Positions 46,896 to 56,234 of a stretch of DNA of 64,000 nucleotides are shown piece after piece. Source of the DNA: Rhodospirillaceae bacterium (GTDB lineage: Bacteria > Pseudomonadota > Alphaproteobacteria > Reyranellales > Reyranellaceae); NCBI GenBank assembly GCA_009772935.1, contig WOUR01000011.1:1-64000 (forward strand), written 5' to 3'. Below the pieces are notes generated by a model. It had not been told where the DNA came from. It ran no database searches and saw only the letters and a program-made list of their open reading frames with translations. A program made the position numbers and the translations under genes. How positions within the stretch are numbered: the first letter of the stretch is position 1; the number at the start of each line of letters is the position of its first letter.

Positions 46896-48074
46896 ATGAA
46901 GAACAAATTGTTTGGGACCGCAACGATTGCGGCGGCGATGGCATTCGGCCTGCCGGCGATGGCCCAGAGCCCGATCAAGATCGGCTTCGTAAGTACCTTT
47001 TCCGGGCCGCAGGCCGCCATCGGCGAGGACATGCGCCGCTCCGTCGAGCTCGCCAAGGAACATCTCGGCGGCAAGATGGGCGGCAAGCCCTTCGAGATCA
47101 TCTACGAGGACGACCAGTTCAAGCCGGATGTCGGCAAGGCGCGCTCCGAGAAGCTCGTTCAGCAGGACAAGGTGAACTTCATCGCCGGCTACATCTGGTC
47201 GAACGTGCTGCTGGCCTCCTACAAGACCGTGGTCGACGAGGGCGACACGATCCTGGTCTCGGCCAATGCCGGCCCGTCGCAGATCGCGGGCGACCTCTGC
47301 AACAAGAACTTCTTCTCGACCTCGTGGCAGAACGACCAGACGCCGATGGCGATGGGCGAATACCTCAACACCAAGGGCGTGAAGAGCCTCTATCTGGTCG
47401 GCCCCAACTATGCCGCCGGCAAGGACATGCTCGCGGGCGTCAAGCGCACGTACAAGGGCAAGATCGTCAGCGAGGACTACACCAAGTGGCCCGACCAGCT
47501 CGACTTCTCGGCCGAGATGACCAAGATCGCCGCCGCCAAGCCTGACGGCATCTTCATCTTCTACCCCGGCGCGCACGGCGTTCAGTTCGTCAAGCAATGG
47601 GCGCAGTCGGGCCTCAACAAGACGGTGCCGCTCTACCAGGTGTTCTCGATCGACGCGATCACCCTGCCGCAGCAGGGCGACCTCGCGCTGGGCACCCTGG
47701 GCGCGCAGGAGTGGGTCAACGACCTGCCGAACGAGGCCAACAAGAAGTACGTCGCCGACTTCAAGAAGAAGCACGGCGTCTATCCGTCCTACTACGGCGC
47801 CCAGAGCTATGACGCGATCATGCTGATGGCCTCGGCGGCCGAGGCGCTGAAGGGCGACCTCTCCAGCAAGGACAAGGTCCGCGCCGAGATGAAGAAGGCC
47901 AACTTCAAGTCGGTGCGCGGCGACTTCAAGTTCGGCAACAACAACTTCCCGATCGAGAACTTCTACATCCAGGAAACGGTCAAGGACCCGCAGGGCATGA
48001 TGACGGTGAAGACCATCGCCACCGCCGTGAAGGACGCGGTCGATCCCTTCGCGGCCAAGTGCCCGATGAAGTGA
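46896..48074 (+). CDS. LIV-I type ABC transporter substrate-binding protein (operon 2)
   Basis: 392 residues, signal peptide MKNKLFGTATIAAAMAFGLPAMAQ, GGGAGCG upstream. Mature sequence begins SPIKIGFVSTFSGPQAAIGEDMRRSVELAKEHLGGKMGGK, a type I periplasmic receptor. Receptors of this class next to aromatic-acid ligases often bind benzoate-like acids, and the benzoate-CoA ligase is 2 kb upstream; the ligand is inferred only from that position. Followed by hairpins before livH. Confidence 0.88.
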   Translation: MKNKLFGTATIAAAMAFGLPAMAQSPIKIGFVSTFSGPQAAIGEDMRRSVELAKEHLGGKMGGKPFEIIYEDDQFKPDVGKARSEKLVQQDKVNFIAGYIWSNVLLASYKTVVDEGDTILVSANAGPSQIAGDLCNKNFFSTSWQNDQTPMAMGEYLNTKGVKSLYLVGPNYAAGKDMLAGVKRTYKGKIVSEDYTKWPDQLDFSAEMTKIAAAKPDGIFIFYPGAHGVQFVKQWAQSGLNKTVPLYQVFSIDAITLPQQGDLALGTLGAQEWVNDLPNEANKKYVADFKKKHGVYPSYYGAQSYDAIMLMASAAEALKGDLSSKDKVRAEMKKANFKSVRGDFKFGNNNFPIENFYIQETVKDPQGMMTVKTIATAVKDAVDPFAAKCPMK

Positions 48075-48082
48075 GATCATGT

Positions 48083-48146
48083 TCCTCCCCAGTCATCTGG
48101 GGAGGAGCAATAATGGGAGCGCGGCAACGCGCTCCCGTTTCGTTTG
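48083..48146 (+). terminator. Two hairpins in the gap between livK-like gene and livH (operon 2)
   Basis: A perfect 8-bp stem (48083-48090 with 48099-48106) is followed by a second perfect 8-bp stem (48115-48122 with 48129-48136) and a T-rich stretch (GTTTCGTTT). It starts 8 bases after the receptor stop. A partial terminator or mRNA-stabilising structure here would raise receptor levels over permease levels. Confidence 0.7.
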
Positions 48147-48163
48147 AGGGCGTGACGGAATAG

Positions 48164-49078
48164 ATGGAATATCTGCTGCTCCAGGTGCTGAACGGCGTGC
48201 AGCTCGGCCTGCTGATGTTCCTGCTCGCCGCCGGCCTGACGCTGACGCTCGGCATCATGGACCTGGTCAACCTGGCGCACGGCTCGCTCTACATGATGGG
48301 CGCCTACATCGCCTGGACGCTGATCGGCGTCACCGACTCGTTCGTGCTGGGTACGCTGCTGGCGCTTCCGGCGATCTTCCTGCTGGGCGTCGCCGTCGAG
48401 ATCGTGGTGATCCGCAAGCTCTACGCACGCGACCATCTCACCCAGGTGCTCGCGACCTTCGGCCTGATCCTGTTCTTCAACGAGCTGGTGCGCGCGCTCT
48501 GGGGCCCGGCCGGCAAGAGCATCGCGGTACCGGGCTTCCTGAACCGCACCATCGAGATCCTGCCGGGCGTGCCCTACCCGGCCTACCGCTTCGCCATCAT
48601 CGTCGTGGGCGCCCTGGTGGCGATCCTTCTGGCCTGGCTGGTGGCGCGCACGCGACTCGGCATGCTGATCAGGGCGGGCGCCTCCAACCGCCGCATGATC
48701 GGTGCGCTGGGGGTCAACATCGAGCTGCTGTTCAGCCTGGTGTTCGGCCTCGGCGCGGTGTTCGCGGGCCTGGCCGGCCTGATGGCCGCCCCCATCGCCT
48801 CGGTGCGGATCGGCATGGGTGACGACATCCTGATCCTCGCCCTCGTCATCATCGTCATCGGCGGCATCGGCTCGATCAAGGGCGCCTTCATCGCCGCCAT
48901 GGTGGTCGGCCAGATCGACATCGTGGGCCGTGCCTTCCTGCCCGACATCCTCAAGACCTTCATGAGTTCCAGCGCCGCCTCGAGCGCCGCGCCCGCCATC
49001 TCGCAGGTGCTGGTCTACGTGCTGATGGCGGTGGTGCTGGTGTGGCGGCCGACCGGCCTGTTCGGCCAGCGCACATGA
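48164..49078 (+). CDS. livH: LIV-I type ABC transporter permease LivH (operon 2)
   Basis: 304 residues, about eight hydrophobic segments. GVQLGLLMFLLAAGLTLTLGIMDLVNLAHGSLYMMGAYIAW is the LivH opening motif, and VIGGIGSIKGAFIAAMVVGQID the late helix pair. The stop overlaps the livM start by 4 bases. Confidence 0.92.
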   Translation: MEYLLLQVLNGVQLGLLMFLLAAGLTLTLGIMDLVNLAHGSLYMMGAYIAWTLIGVTDSFVLGTLLALPAIFLLGVAVEIVVIRKLYARDHLTQVLATFGLILFFNELVRALWGPAGKSIAVPGFLNRTIEILPGVPYPAYRFAIIVVGALVAILLAWLVARTRLGMLIRAGASNRRMIGALGVNIELLFSLVFGLGAVFAGLAGLMAAPIASVRIGMGDDILILALVIIVIGGIGSIKGAFIAAMVVGQIDIVGRAFLPDILKTFMSSSAASSAAPAISQVLVYVLMAVVLVWRPTGLFGQRT

Positions 49079-50043
49079 TGGCCGCGCTGCGTACGCCCCG
49101 CGGCCTCGCGACGGCGTTGATCCTGCTGGTACTGGCGGTGCTGCCGCTGCTCACCCAGGCGTTCGACCAGCGCTATCTGCTGTCGATCGGAACGCGCATC
49201 GTCATCTGGTCGATTGCCGCGGTCAGCCTCAACATGATCCTGGGCTACGGCGGGCTGGTGAGCTTCGGCCATGCGATGTTCTTCGGGATCGGCGGCTATG
49301 CCGTGGGCATCCTGTCGGCCGAAGGTGTCTCCAGCGGCTGGATCCAGTGGCCCGTCGCCCTGCTCGCCGCCACGGCCTGGGCCGCCCTGATCGGCGCGCT
49401 GTCGCTGCGCACGCGCGGCCTCTACTTCATCATGATCACGCTCGCCTTCGCCCAGCTCGTCTACTACGTGGGCAGCGGGCTCGAAGCCTATGGCGGCGAC
49501 GACGGGCTCAACATCAGCCGCAGCCGCTTCCCCGGCCTGATCGACCTGCGCGACAAGGCGAGCTTCTACTGGCTGTGCTTCGCCCTGCTCTGCGCCAGCC
49601 TTTGGTTCTGCGGCCGCTACGCCAACTCCCATTTCGGTCTCGTGCTCCGCGGCGCAAAATCCAACGAACTGCGCATGACCGCGCTCGGCTTCCCGGTGTT
49701 CCGCTACCGGCTCGCAGCCTTCACCATCGCCGGGGCGCTGGGCGGCCTCTCCGGTATCCTGCTCGCCAACGAGGGCGCCTACGTCTCGCCCGCCATGATG
49801 TCCTGGATGAAGTCGGGCGACCTCATCGTCATCGTCGTGCTGGGCGGCATGGGCGCCCTGTTCGGCCCGCTCTACGGCACCATCGCCTTCTTCGTGCTGG
49901 AGGAGGCGCTGCCACCGCTCCTCAATCTCGCCCACAAGGGCTGGGGCGAATACTGGATGATCGTGTTCGGCCCGCTGCTGGTCCTGATCGCCCTTTACGC
50001 GCGCGGCGGCATCGACTCCCTGCTGGGCCGTCGTCATGAGTAG
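49075..50043 (+). CDS. livM: LIV-I type ABC transporter permease LivM (operon 2)
   Basis: 322 residues from ATG 49075, which overlaps the livH stop; a second ATG follows directly at 49078. LivM landmarks: SIAAVSLNMILGYGGLVSFGHAMFFGIGGYAVGIL and the cytoplasmic loop RGAKSNELRMTALGF. Overlaps livG by 8 bases. Confidence 0.92.
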   Translation: MMAALRTPRGLATALILLVLAVLPLLTQAFDQRYLLSIGTRIVIWSIAAVSLNMILGYGGLVSFGHAMFFGIGGYAVGILSAEGVSSGWIQWPVALLAATAWAALIGALSLRTRGLYFIMITLAFAQLVYYVGSGLEAYGGDDGLNISRSRFPGLIDLRDKASFYWLCFALLCASLWFCGRYANSHFGLVLRGAKSNELRMTALGFPVFRYRLAAFTIAGALGGLSGILLANEGAYVSPAMMSWMKSGDLIVIVVLGGMGALFGPLYGTIAFFVLEEALPPLLNLAHKGWGEYWMIVFGPLLVLIALYARGGIDSLLGRRHE

Positions 50044-50803
50044 GCAGGCCATGACCGAGCCCCTGCTCCGCACCGAGCGGCTGGTGAAGCGCTATGGCGG
50101 CCTGCTGGCGACCGACAATGTGTCGATCGACGTGCGGCCGGGCGAAATCCATGCGCTGATCGGCCCGAACGGTGCCGGCAAGACCACGCTGGTCCACCAG
50201 CTCACCGGCGTCGTTGCCCCGGATTCGGGCGCCATCCATTTCGCCGGCCGCGACGTCACCCGCTTGGCCACCCATGCGCGGGTGCGGCTGGGCCTCGGCC
50301 GGTCCTTCCAGATCACCTCGGTGCTGCGCGAGTTCACGGCGCTGGAGAACGTGGCGCTGGCCGTGCAGGGCCATGCCGGCCATTCCTTCCGCTTCCTGGC
50401 CGATGCCCGCCACGACGAGGCCCTGCGCGGCCCCGCCCGCCGCCTGCTCGAGGAAGTCGGGCTGGGCGAGCGTGCCGGCACCCTCGCCGCCTCCCTCAGC
50501 CATGGCGAGCAGCGCCAGCTCGAGATCGCCATGGCGCTGGCCGGCGAGCCCAGCCTGTTGCTGCTCGACGAGCCGATGGCCGGCATGGGCGTCGAGGAGA
50601 GCCAGCGACTGATCGGCTTCCTGCGGGCACTGAAGCAGAAGCACGCCATGCTCCTGATCGAACACGACATGGATGCCGTCTTCCAACTCGCCGACCGCAT
50701 CACCGTGCTGGTCTATGGCCGCGCCATCGCCAGCGGTACGCCCGACGAGATCCGGGCGAACCCGGACGTGCGCCAGGCCTATCTCGGTGAGGAGGCAGCC
50801 TGA
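50036..50803 (+). CDS. livG: LIV-I type ABC transporter ATPase LivG (operon 2)
   Basis: 255 residues from ATG 50036, or 250 from ATG 50051. Walker A GPNGAGKTT, signature region SHGEQRQLEIAMAL, Walker B LLLLDEPMAGM and switch His LLIEHDMD. The SHGEQ form of the signature is normal in LivG. Its stop overlaps the livF start by one base (TGATG). Confidence 0.92.
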   Translation: MSRQAMTEPLLRTERLVKRYGGLLATDNVSIDVRPGEIHALIGPNGAGKTTLVHQLTGVVAPDSGAIHFAGRDVTRLATHARVRLGLGRSFQITSVLREFTALENVALAVQGHAGHSFRFLADARHDEALRGPARRLLEEVGLGERAGTLAASLSHGEQRQLEIAMALAGEPSLLLLDEPMAGMGVEESQRLIGFLRALKQKHAMLLIEHDMDAVFQLADRITVLVYGRAIASGTPDEIRANPDVRQAYLGEEAA

Positions 50804-51504
50804 TGCTGCGTGTCCGGGAGCTCGACGCCTTCTACGGTCCCAGCCAGGCGCTGTTCGGCATGGAACTGAGGGTCGACGCCGGCGAGGTGGTGACCCTGAT
50901 GGGCCGCAACGGCATGGGCAAGACGACCACCGTGCACACCATCATGGGCCTGATGCCGGCGCGCCGCGGCACGGTCGAGTTCGAGGGTAACCGCGTCGAG
51001 GGCCTGCCGGCCTTCCGGATCGCCCGGCTCGGCCTCGGACTGGTGCCGGAAGGACGCCAGATCTTTCCCAACCTTTCGGTACGCGAAAACCTCGTGGCCG
51101 CCAGCGCCAACCGCACGGCGCGGCCGAACCCGTGGACCATCGCGCGCGTCTTCGAGTTCTTCCCGCGCCTGGCCGAGCGCCAGCGCAACATGGGCAACCA
51201 GCTCTCCGGCGGCGAACAGCAGATGCTGGCGATCGGGCGCGCCCTGATGACCAACCCCAAGCTGCTGATCCTCGACGAGGCCACCGAGGGACTGGCACCG
51301 CTGATCCGCCAGGAAATCTGGTCCTGCCTCGGCCGGCTGAAGAACGAGGGCCAGGCGATCCTGGTCATCGACAAGAACGTGTCGGCCCTGATCCCGCTGG
51401 CCGACCGCCACCACATCGTCGAGAAGGGCCGCGTCGTGTGGGTCGGCTCGTCCCAGGCCCTGGCCGGCGACAAGGACCTGCAGCACCGGTATCTTGGCGT
51501 CTGA
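50803..51504 (+). CDS. livF: LIV-I type ABC transporter ATPase LivF (operon 2)
   Basis: 233 residues: Walker A GRNGMGKTT, LVPEGRQIFPNLSVRENLVA, signature LSGGEQQM, Walker B LILDEATEGL. The switch region reads LVIDKNV, so the switch His position is Lys/Asn as in other LivF proteins. Last gene of operon 2; the polyamine-type receptor starts 16 bp further on. Confidence 0.92.
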   Translation: MLRVRELDAFYGPSQALFGMELRVDAGEVVTLMGRNGMGKTTTVHTIMGLMPARRGTVEFEGNRVEGLPAFRIARLGLGLVPEGRQIFPNLSVRENLVAASANRTARPNPWTIARVFEFFPRLAERQRNMGNQLSGGEQQMLAIGRALMTNPKLLILDEATEGLAPLIRQEIWSCLGRLKNEGQAILVIDKNVSALIPLADRHHIVEKGRVVWVGSSQALAGDKDLQHRYLGV

Positions 51505-51520
51505 TCCTGCGGAGTTGCCG

Positions 51521-52606
51521 ATGCGTCTTCTTGCCGTTGCCTCGTTGCTCTTCCTCGCCGCCGCCGGGCCGGTTGCCGCCCAGGGCTCGGTCAACGTCTA
51601 CAACTGGTCGGATTACATCGCCGAAGACCAAGTGAAGGATTTTGCCAAGGATACCGGCATCAAGGTCAACTACACGACCTACGACAGCAACGAGATCCTC
51701 GACGCCAAGCTGCGCACCGGCAAGTCGGGCTACGACATCGTCGTGCCGACCGCCTCGCCGTTCTTCGTGCGGCAACTCCAGGCCAACATCTTCCTGCCCC
51801 TCGACAGGTCGAAGCTGAAGAACTGGAAGAACCTCGATCCCGAGATCATGGCGGCGCTGGCCAAGTACGATCCGAACAACGCCCATGGCGTGCCGTGGAT
51901 GTGGGGCACGACAGGCATCGGCTACAATGTCGCCGAGATCAGGAAGCGCATGGCCGACGCCCCGGTCGATTCGCTGCGCATGATCTTCGATCCGGCGGTC
52001 GTCTCGAAGTTCCAGGATTGCGGCGTCATGCTGCTCGACAGCGCCACCGACGTACTGCCGGCCGCGCTCAAGTATCTCGGCCTCGATCCCGATTCGAAGA
52101 AGCCGGAGGACCTCGCCAAGGCCGCCGACGTGGTGAAGGCGGTGCGGCCGTACGTGCGCAAGTTCCATTCCTCGGAGTACATCAACGCGCTGGCCGGCGG
52201 GAACATCTGCCTGGCCTTCGGCTATTCCGGCGACATCTTCCAGGCGCGTGACCGCGGCGCCAAGGCCGCCAGCAAGGTCGACATCGACTATGCGATCCCC
52301 AAGGAAGGCTCGCTGCTCTGGATCGACGTCGTGGCCATCCCCAAGGACGCGCCCAACCAGGCCAATGCCTATCGCTTCCTCGACTTCATGCTGGAGGCCA
52401 AGGTCGCCGCGGCATCGAGCGAGCTCACCGGCTACGCCAACGGCAACAAGGCCGCCTTCGCGCTGCTGCCCAAGGACATTTCGGAGAACCCACTGATCTA
52501 TCCGCCGGCCGACGTGCGCGCGAAGTTCTACACCATCACCGCCGGAACGGCCGAGCAGGTGCGCGAGCGCACGCGACTGTGGACCTCGGTGAAGACGGGC
52601 CGCTAG
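51521..52606 (+). CDS. Polyamine-type ABC transporter substrate-binding protein (PotD/PotF-like)
   Basis: 361 residues from ATG 51521, which opens a signal peptide (MRLLAVASLLFLAAAGPVAAQ); an earlier in-frame start overlaps livF. The mature N-terminus SVNVYNWSDYIAEDQVKDF and YDIVVPTASPFFVRQLQ are hallmarks of PotD/PotF polyamine receptors. Normally followed at once by the ATPase; here the unrelated gene 52628-53551 intervenes. Confidence 0.88.
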   Translation: MRLLAVASLLFLAAAGPVAAQGSVNVYNWSDYIAEDQVKDFAKDTGIKVNYTTYDSNEILDAKLRTGKSGYDIVVPTASPFFVRQLQANIFLPLDRSKLKNWKNLDPEIMAALAKYDPNNAHGVPWMWGTTGIGYNVAEIRKRMADAPVDSLRMIFDPAVVSKFQDCGVMLLDSATDVLPAALKYLGLDPDSKKPEDLAKAADVVKAVRPYVRKFHSSEYINALAGGNICLAFGYSGDIFQARDRGAKAASKVDIDYAIPKEGSLLWIDVVAIPKDAPNQANAYRFLDFMLEAKVAAASSELTGYANGNKAAFALLPKDISENPLIYPPADVRAKFYTITAGTAEQVRERTRLWTSVKTGR

Positions 52607-52627
52607 AGATCGCCTGGCGACCGCATC

Positions 52628-53551
52628 GTGACCAAAATCGAGATATGGCCGGGGCATGCTTTCTACAAAGCGCTCTGGCCCGGCCTTCTATCGCTTCTCT
52701 GGCCAGGCCTCGGCCATATCTATGTCGGGCACTGGTATCTGGGCATTGCCATCTTTGTGGTCGAGCAGTCGCTCGAGATATTGCTTCTCGCCACAACCAA
52801 CGTCCTGCCGCTGCAACCAGTCATCGTGGCCCTCTGGTTGTTGGCGCTTGCATCAATGCGCATTGCGATCGCATTCGACGCAATCCGCAGAATGCGTCTC
52901 GGCAGAAGAGGCTATCTGCGACCCTGGTATCGTTCGACGTGGTTTGCTGCCGCGATCATGATCGCGGCTAGTGTGGCCGGGCAATACAGTCGAATCCCCA
53001 ACGCCATCAATGCGTGGCGTGGCATCCTTGTCCAATCAGACAGCAATTCCCCAACGCTCGTGCGGAACGATCGCGTTCTCACCAGCACTCGGCTGGCCAA
53101 ACGCCCTCCCGACTACGGCCAGATGGTCATTTTCAGAAATCCTCGCGATCGTGGAATCGAATACATGGCGCGCATCGTTGGATTGCCCGGCGATCTCGTT
53201 CAGCTAAAGAATGGCATTCTTTATCTGAATGACCGTCCCGTGACACGTCAGCCGCATGATCTGCCGGCCCGCCTTCAGTCGAAGCGTTATGCGGCAACGG
53301 TTCGACAATATGAAGAAGCGCTCCCGAACGGACGGAGTTACATGGTCCTTGGAGATGCGAGAGCTCCACCGAAGGACATAGCTCCCACACTCGTTTCTCC
53401 AGACCACGTCTTTGTTATCAACGACGGGCGCAGCTTTTATGACCGGTATTATGCGGGAGTTGTTCCGGCCGCGGATATCCGGGCAGAGGTAAAGTTGATG
53501 ATTTGGCCCGCATCGAGAGACTATGGTCGACTCCTGTCTCTCGTGAGATAG
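52628..53551 (+). CDS. Signal peptidase I-like membrane protein lacking the catalytic Lys
   Basis: 307 residues. Residues about 15-120 are hydrophobic and start with a TM2-like motif (GLGHIYVGHWYLGI). A type I signal peptidase (S26) domain follows. The Ser motif is kept (S137-D-S139-N-S-P-T-L, S139 being the nucleophile position), and so is ARIVGLPGD, but the general-base Lys of [YxK]RxVGLPGD is A181. The late GDNRxxSxDSR box is degraded to GDARAPPKD. Base composition is visibly lower in GC than its neighbours. It interrupts a pot operon. Confidence 0.75.
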   Translation: MTKIEIWPGHAFYKALWPGLLSLLWPGLGHIYVGHWYLGIAIFVVEQSLEILLLATTNVLPLQPVIVALWLLALASMRIAIAFDAIRRMRLGRRGYLRPWYRSTWFAAAIMIAASVAGQYSRIPNAINAWRGILVQSDSNSPTLVRNDRVLTSTRLAKRPPDYGQMVIFRNPRDRGIEYMARIVGLPGDLVQLKNGILYLNDRPVTRQPHDLPARLQSKRYAATVRQYEEALPNGRSYMVLGDARAPPKDIAPTLVSPDHVFVINDGRSFYDRYYAGVVPAADIRAEVKLMIWPASRDYGRLLSLVR

Positions 53552-53558
53552 AAACTCG

Positions 53559-54572
53559 ATGTCGAGCACCGTCACCGGCGACAAGGCGATTGTCCGCATC
53601 GAGGGACTGACCCGGCGCTTCGGGCCGATCGTCGCCGTCGATCGCGTCGACCTCGAGATCGCACGCGGCGAGCTGTTCGCACTGCTGGGCGGCTCGGGCT
53701 GCGGCAAGACCACCCTGCTGCGCATGCTGGCGGGCTTCGAAACGCCGGACGAAGGCCGGCTGTTCATCGACGGACAGGACATGACCGACGTGCCGCCCTA
53801 CCGGCGGCCGGTGAACATGATGTTCCAGTCCTACGCCCTCTTCCCGCACATGGATGTGGCGGCAAACGTGGGCTATGGGCTGCGCCGCGACGGGGTGAAG
53901 GCGGCAGAGATCGCCGACAGGGTCGCGGAGATCCTGGCGCTCGTGCACCTGCAGGACCATGCGAGGCGCAAGCCGTCGCAGCTCTCGGGCGGACAGCGCC
54001 AGCGGGTGGCCCTGGCGCGGGCGCTGGTGAAGCGGCCCAAGCTGCTGCTGCTCGACGAGCCGCTGGCCGCCCTCGACCGCAAGCTGCGCGAGAGCACGCG
54101 CTTCGAGATGGTGCGCCTTCAGGAGCAGCTTGGCCTCACCTTCGTCATGGTCACGCACGACCAGGAGGAGGCCATGTCGATGGCGACGCGGCTCGCCGTC
54201 ATGAATGCCGGCCGCATCGCCCAGATCGGCACGCCGCACGAGGTCTACGAGCATCCCGCCTCGCGCTTCGTGGCAGATTTCATCGGCATCGCCAACATCA
54301 TCGGCCTCGACGGCGGTGGCTGGATGGCGCTGCGGCCGGAGAAGATCGCGCTCTCGGCCGAGCGGCCCGCCCTGCCGCGGACCGTCGCCGGCCGGATCGT
54401 CGACGTCGCCTACGAGGGCGACCGCTCGCTCTATCATGTCGAGACCGACGCCCACGGCACGATGACCGTGTCGACGACGAACATAAGCCGCAGCGCCGGC
54501 GCCGCCTTCGCACGGGGACAATCCGTCTGGCTGGGCTGGTCGGACGAGGCGGGCCAGAGGCTGGAGGCCTGA
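53559..54572 (+). CDS. potA: Polyamine-type ABC transporter ATPase (PotA-like)
   Basis: 337 residues. Walker A GGSGCGKTT (44-52), Q-loop MMFQSYALFPHM, signature LSGGQRQR, Walker B LLLDEPLAALDRKLR, switch His TFVMVTHDQEEAMS, and a C-terminal TOBE-like domain. Together with PotB/PotC-type permeases this fits a spermidine/putrescine importer. Starts 7 bp after the signal-peptidase-like gene. Confidence 0.9.
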   Translation: MSSTVTGDKAIVRIEGLTRRFGPIVAVDRVDLEIARGELFALLGGSGCGKTTLLRMLAGFETPDEGRLFIDGQDMTDVPPYRRPVNMMFQSYALFPHMDVAANVGYGLRRDGVKAAEIADRVAEILALVHLQDHARRKPSQLSGGQRQRVALARALVKRPKLLLLDEPLAALDRKLRESTRFEMVRLQEQLGLTFVMVTHDQEEAMSMATRLAVMNAGRIAQIGTPHEVYEHPASRFVADFIGIANIIGLDGGGWMALRPEKIALSAERPALPRTVAGRIVDVAYEGDRSLYHVETDAHGTMTVSTTNISRSAGAAFARGQSVWLGWSDEAGQRLEA

Positions 54573-54576
54573 GGCG

Positions 54577-55416
54577 ATGCGATTCGTCATCGGGCTTCCG
54601 TTCCTGTGGCTCGGCCTCTTCTTCCTGCTGCCGTGCCTTCTCGTCCTGGCCATCTCGCTGGGGACCTACGCGCCCGACTCGGTGCCGCCGGTCGAGTTGG
54701 GGCTCAGCTTCAAGAGCTTCGCGCTGCTCTTCTCCGACGATCTCTATCTGGCGGCCTGGATCTCCTCGCTGCGCATCGCCGCGACCTCGACCCTGGTGGC
54801 GCTGCTGCTGGGCTATCCCATGGCCTATGCCATCGCCCGCGCCGCGCCCAACCGGCGCCCGCTGCTGCTGATGCTGGTCGTACTGCCCTTCTGGACCTCG
54901 TTCCTGATCCGCATCTATGCGTGGATGGGTCTGCTGGCCGACAACGGCCTGATCGAACAGTTTCTGCGCTGGAGCGGTCTCGCGTCCAACCCCGGCACGA
55001 TCCTCGGCACCGAATGGGCGGTCCATCTCGGCATCGTCTACGCCTACCTTCCCTTCATGGTGCTGCCGCTCTACGCCACCCTGGAGAAGCTCGACCACGG
55101 CCTGCTCGAAGCCGCGGCCGATCTCGGCGCAAAGCCGTTCGCCGCCTTCCTCACCGTCACCCTGCCTTTGTCGCTGCCCGGCATCGTCGCCGGCTGCCTG
55201 CTGGTGTTCATCCCGGCGGTCGGTGAATTCGTGATCCCGGACCTGCTGGGCGGGACCGAGACGCTGATGATCGGCAAGGTCCTGTGGGACGAGTTCTTCA
55301 CCAATGGCGACTGGCCGCTGGCTTCGGCGGTCGCCGTCTGCCTGCTGGTGCTTCTCGTCGGACCGATCGCGATCTTCCAGCGCAACCAGGCACGCAGCCT
55401 GGAGCGGCGCACGTGA
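54577..55416 (+). CDS. potB: Polyamine-type ABC transporter permease (PotB-like)
   Basis: 279 residues, six membrane segments, EAA loop EAAADLGAKPFAAFLTVTLPLSLPGIVAG. Gap of 4 bp after potA; the downstream permease starts 10 bp after its stop. PVELGLSFKSFALLFSDDLYLAAWISSLRIAATST is typical of PotB. Confidence 0.9.
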   Translation: MRFVIGLPFLWLGLFFLLPCLLVLAISLGTYAPDSVPPVELGLSFKSFALLFSDDLYLAAWISSLRIAATSTLVALLLGYPMAYAIARAAPNRRPLLLMLVVLPFWTSFLIRIYAWMGLLADNGLIEQFLRWSGLASNPGTILGTEWAVHLGIVYAYLPFMVLPLYATLEKLDHGLLEAAADLGAKPFAAFLTVTLPLSLPGIVAGCLLVFIPAVGEFVIPDLLGGTETLMIGKVLWDEFFTNGDWPLASAVAVCLLVLLVGPIAIFQRNQARSLERRT

Positions 55417-55426
55417 GCGCTCTCGC

Positions 55427-56221
55427 ATGAGCGGCCGCGCCCGCTTCGCCTTCGGCATGCTGGCCTTCGGCTATGCCTTCCTCTACCTGCCGATCGCGCT
55501 GGTGATCGTCTATTCGTTCAACGAATCGCGCCTCGTCACCGTGTGGTCGGGCTTCTCCCTGAAATGGTGGCATGCCCTGTTCGCCAACGAGGCGATGCTG
55601 GAGGCCGCCTGGCTGTCGCTGCGCATCGCCCTGGTGAGCGCGACCGGCGCGGCGCTGCTCGGTCTTGCCGCCGGCTACGCGCTCGCGCGCGCACCGCGCT
55701 TTCCCGGGCGTACTCTGTTCGGCAGCCTTGTCGTCGCCCCCATGGTGATGCCGGAAGTCGTCATGGGCATCTCGATGCTGCTGCTGTTCGTCGGCTCGGA
55801 GAGGCTGTTCGGCGGCCCGGACCGCGGCTTCCTGACCATCGCCGTCGCCCACACGACCTTCTCGATCGCCTTCGTGGCCATCGTCGTGCAGGCCCGCCTC
55901 GCCGACTTCGACCGCGCGCTGGAAGAGGCGGCGATGGATCTCGGCGCCACACCCTGGGTGACCTTCCGCACCGTCACCCTGCCGCTGATCGCGCCGGCCG
56001 TCGCTTCGGGCTGGCTGCTCGCCTTCACATTATCGTTGGACGATCTGATCCTGACCCAGTTCGTCGCCGGGGCGCAGTCGCAGACCCTGCCGATGCGCGT
56101 CTATTCCAGCGTGCGGCTGGGCGTCGACCCGCAGATCAACGTGCTCGCCACCCTCGTCGTCACGGTCGCGGCCTGTGCCCTGATCCTGTCCGGCTGGCTG
56201 ACGCGGCGACAGCGCGGGTAG
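55427..56221 (+). CDS. potC: Polyamine-type ABC transporter permease (PotC-like), 3' end duplicated
   Basis: 264 residues from ATG 55427. Six membrane segments, FLYLPIALVIVYSFNESRLVTVWSGFSLKWW opening and EAA loop EEAAMDLGATPWVTFRTVTLPLIAP. It now ends GWLTRRQRG. A second copy of the last coding bases at 56796-56816, in a context that would read GWLTRRRV then stop, suggests the original end lay there. Confidence 0.9.
   Translation: MSGRARFAFGMLAFGYAFLYLPIALVIVYSFNESRLVTVWSGFSLKWWHALFANEAMLEAAWLSLRIALVSATGAALLGLAAGYALARAPRFPGRTLFGSLVVAPMVMPEVVMGISMLLLFVGSERLFGGPDRGFLTIAVAHTTFSIAFVAIVVQARLADFDRALEEAAMDLGATPWVTFRTVTLPLIAPAVASGWLLAFTLSLDDLILTQFVAGAQSQTLPMRVYSSVRLGVDPQINVLATLVVTVAACALILSGWLTRRQRG
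56190..56210 (+). repeat. 21-bp direct repeat, left copy (inside potC 3' end)
   Basis: CCGGCTGGCTGACGCGGCGA plus one base, identical to 56796-56816. Encodes GWLTRR of PotC. Confidence 0.85.
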
Positions 56222-56234
56222 AGGAGAACGACCG

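Noticed and set aside
52590..53575. Direct repeats flanking the signal-peptidase-like gene, as for the potC insertion
   Set aside because: No repeat of useful length was found at the two junctions, so a shared mechanism of insertion is not supported.
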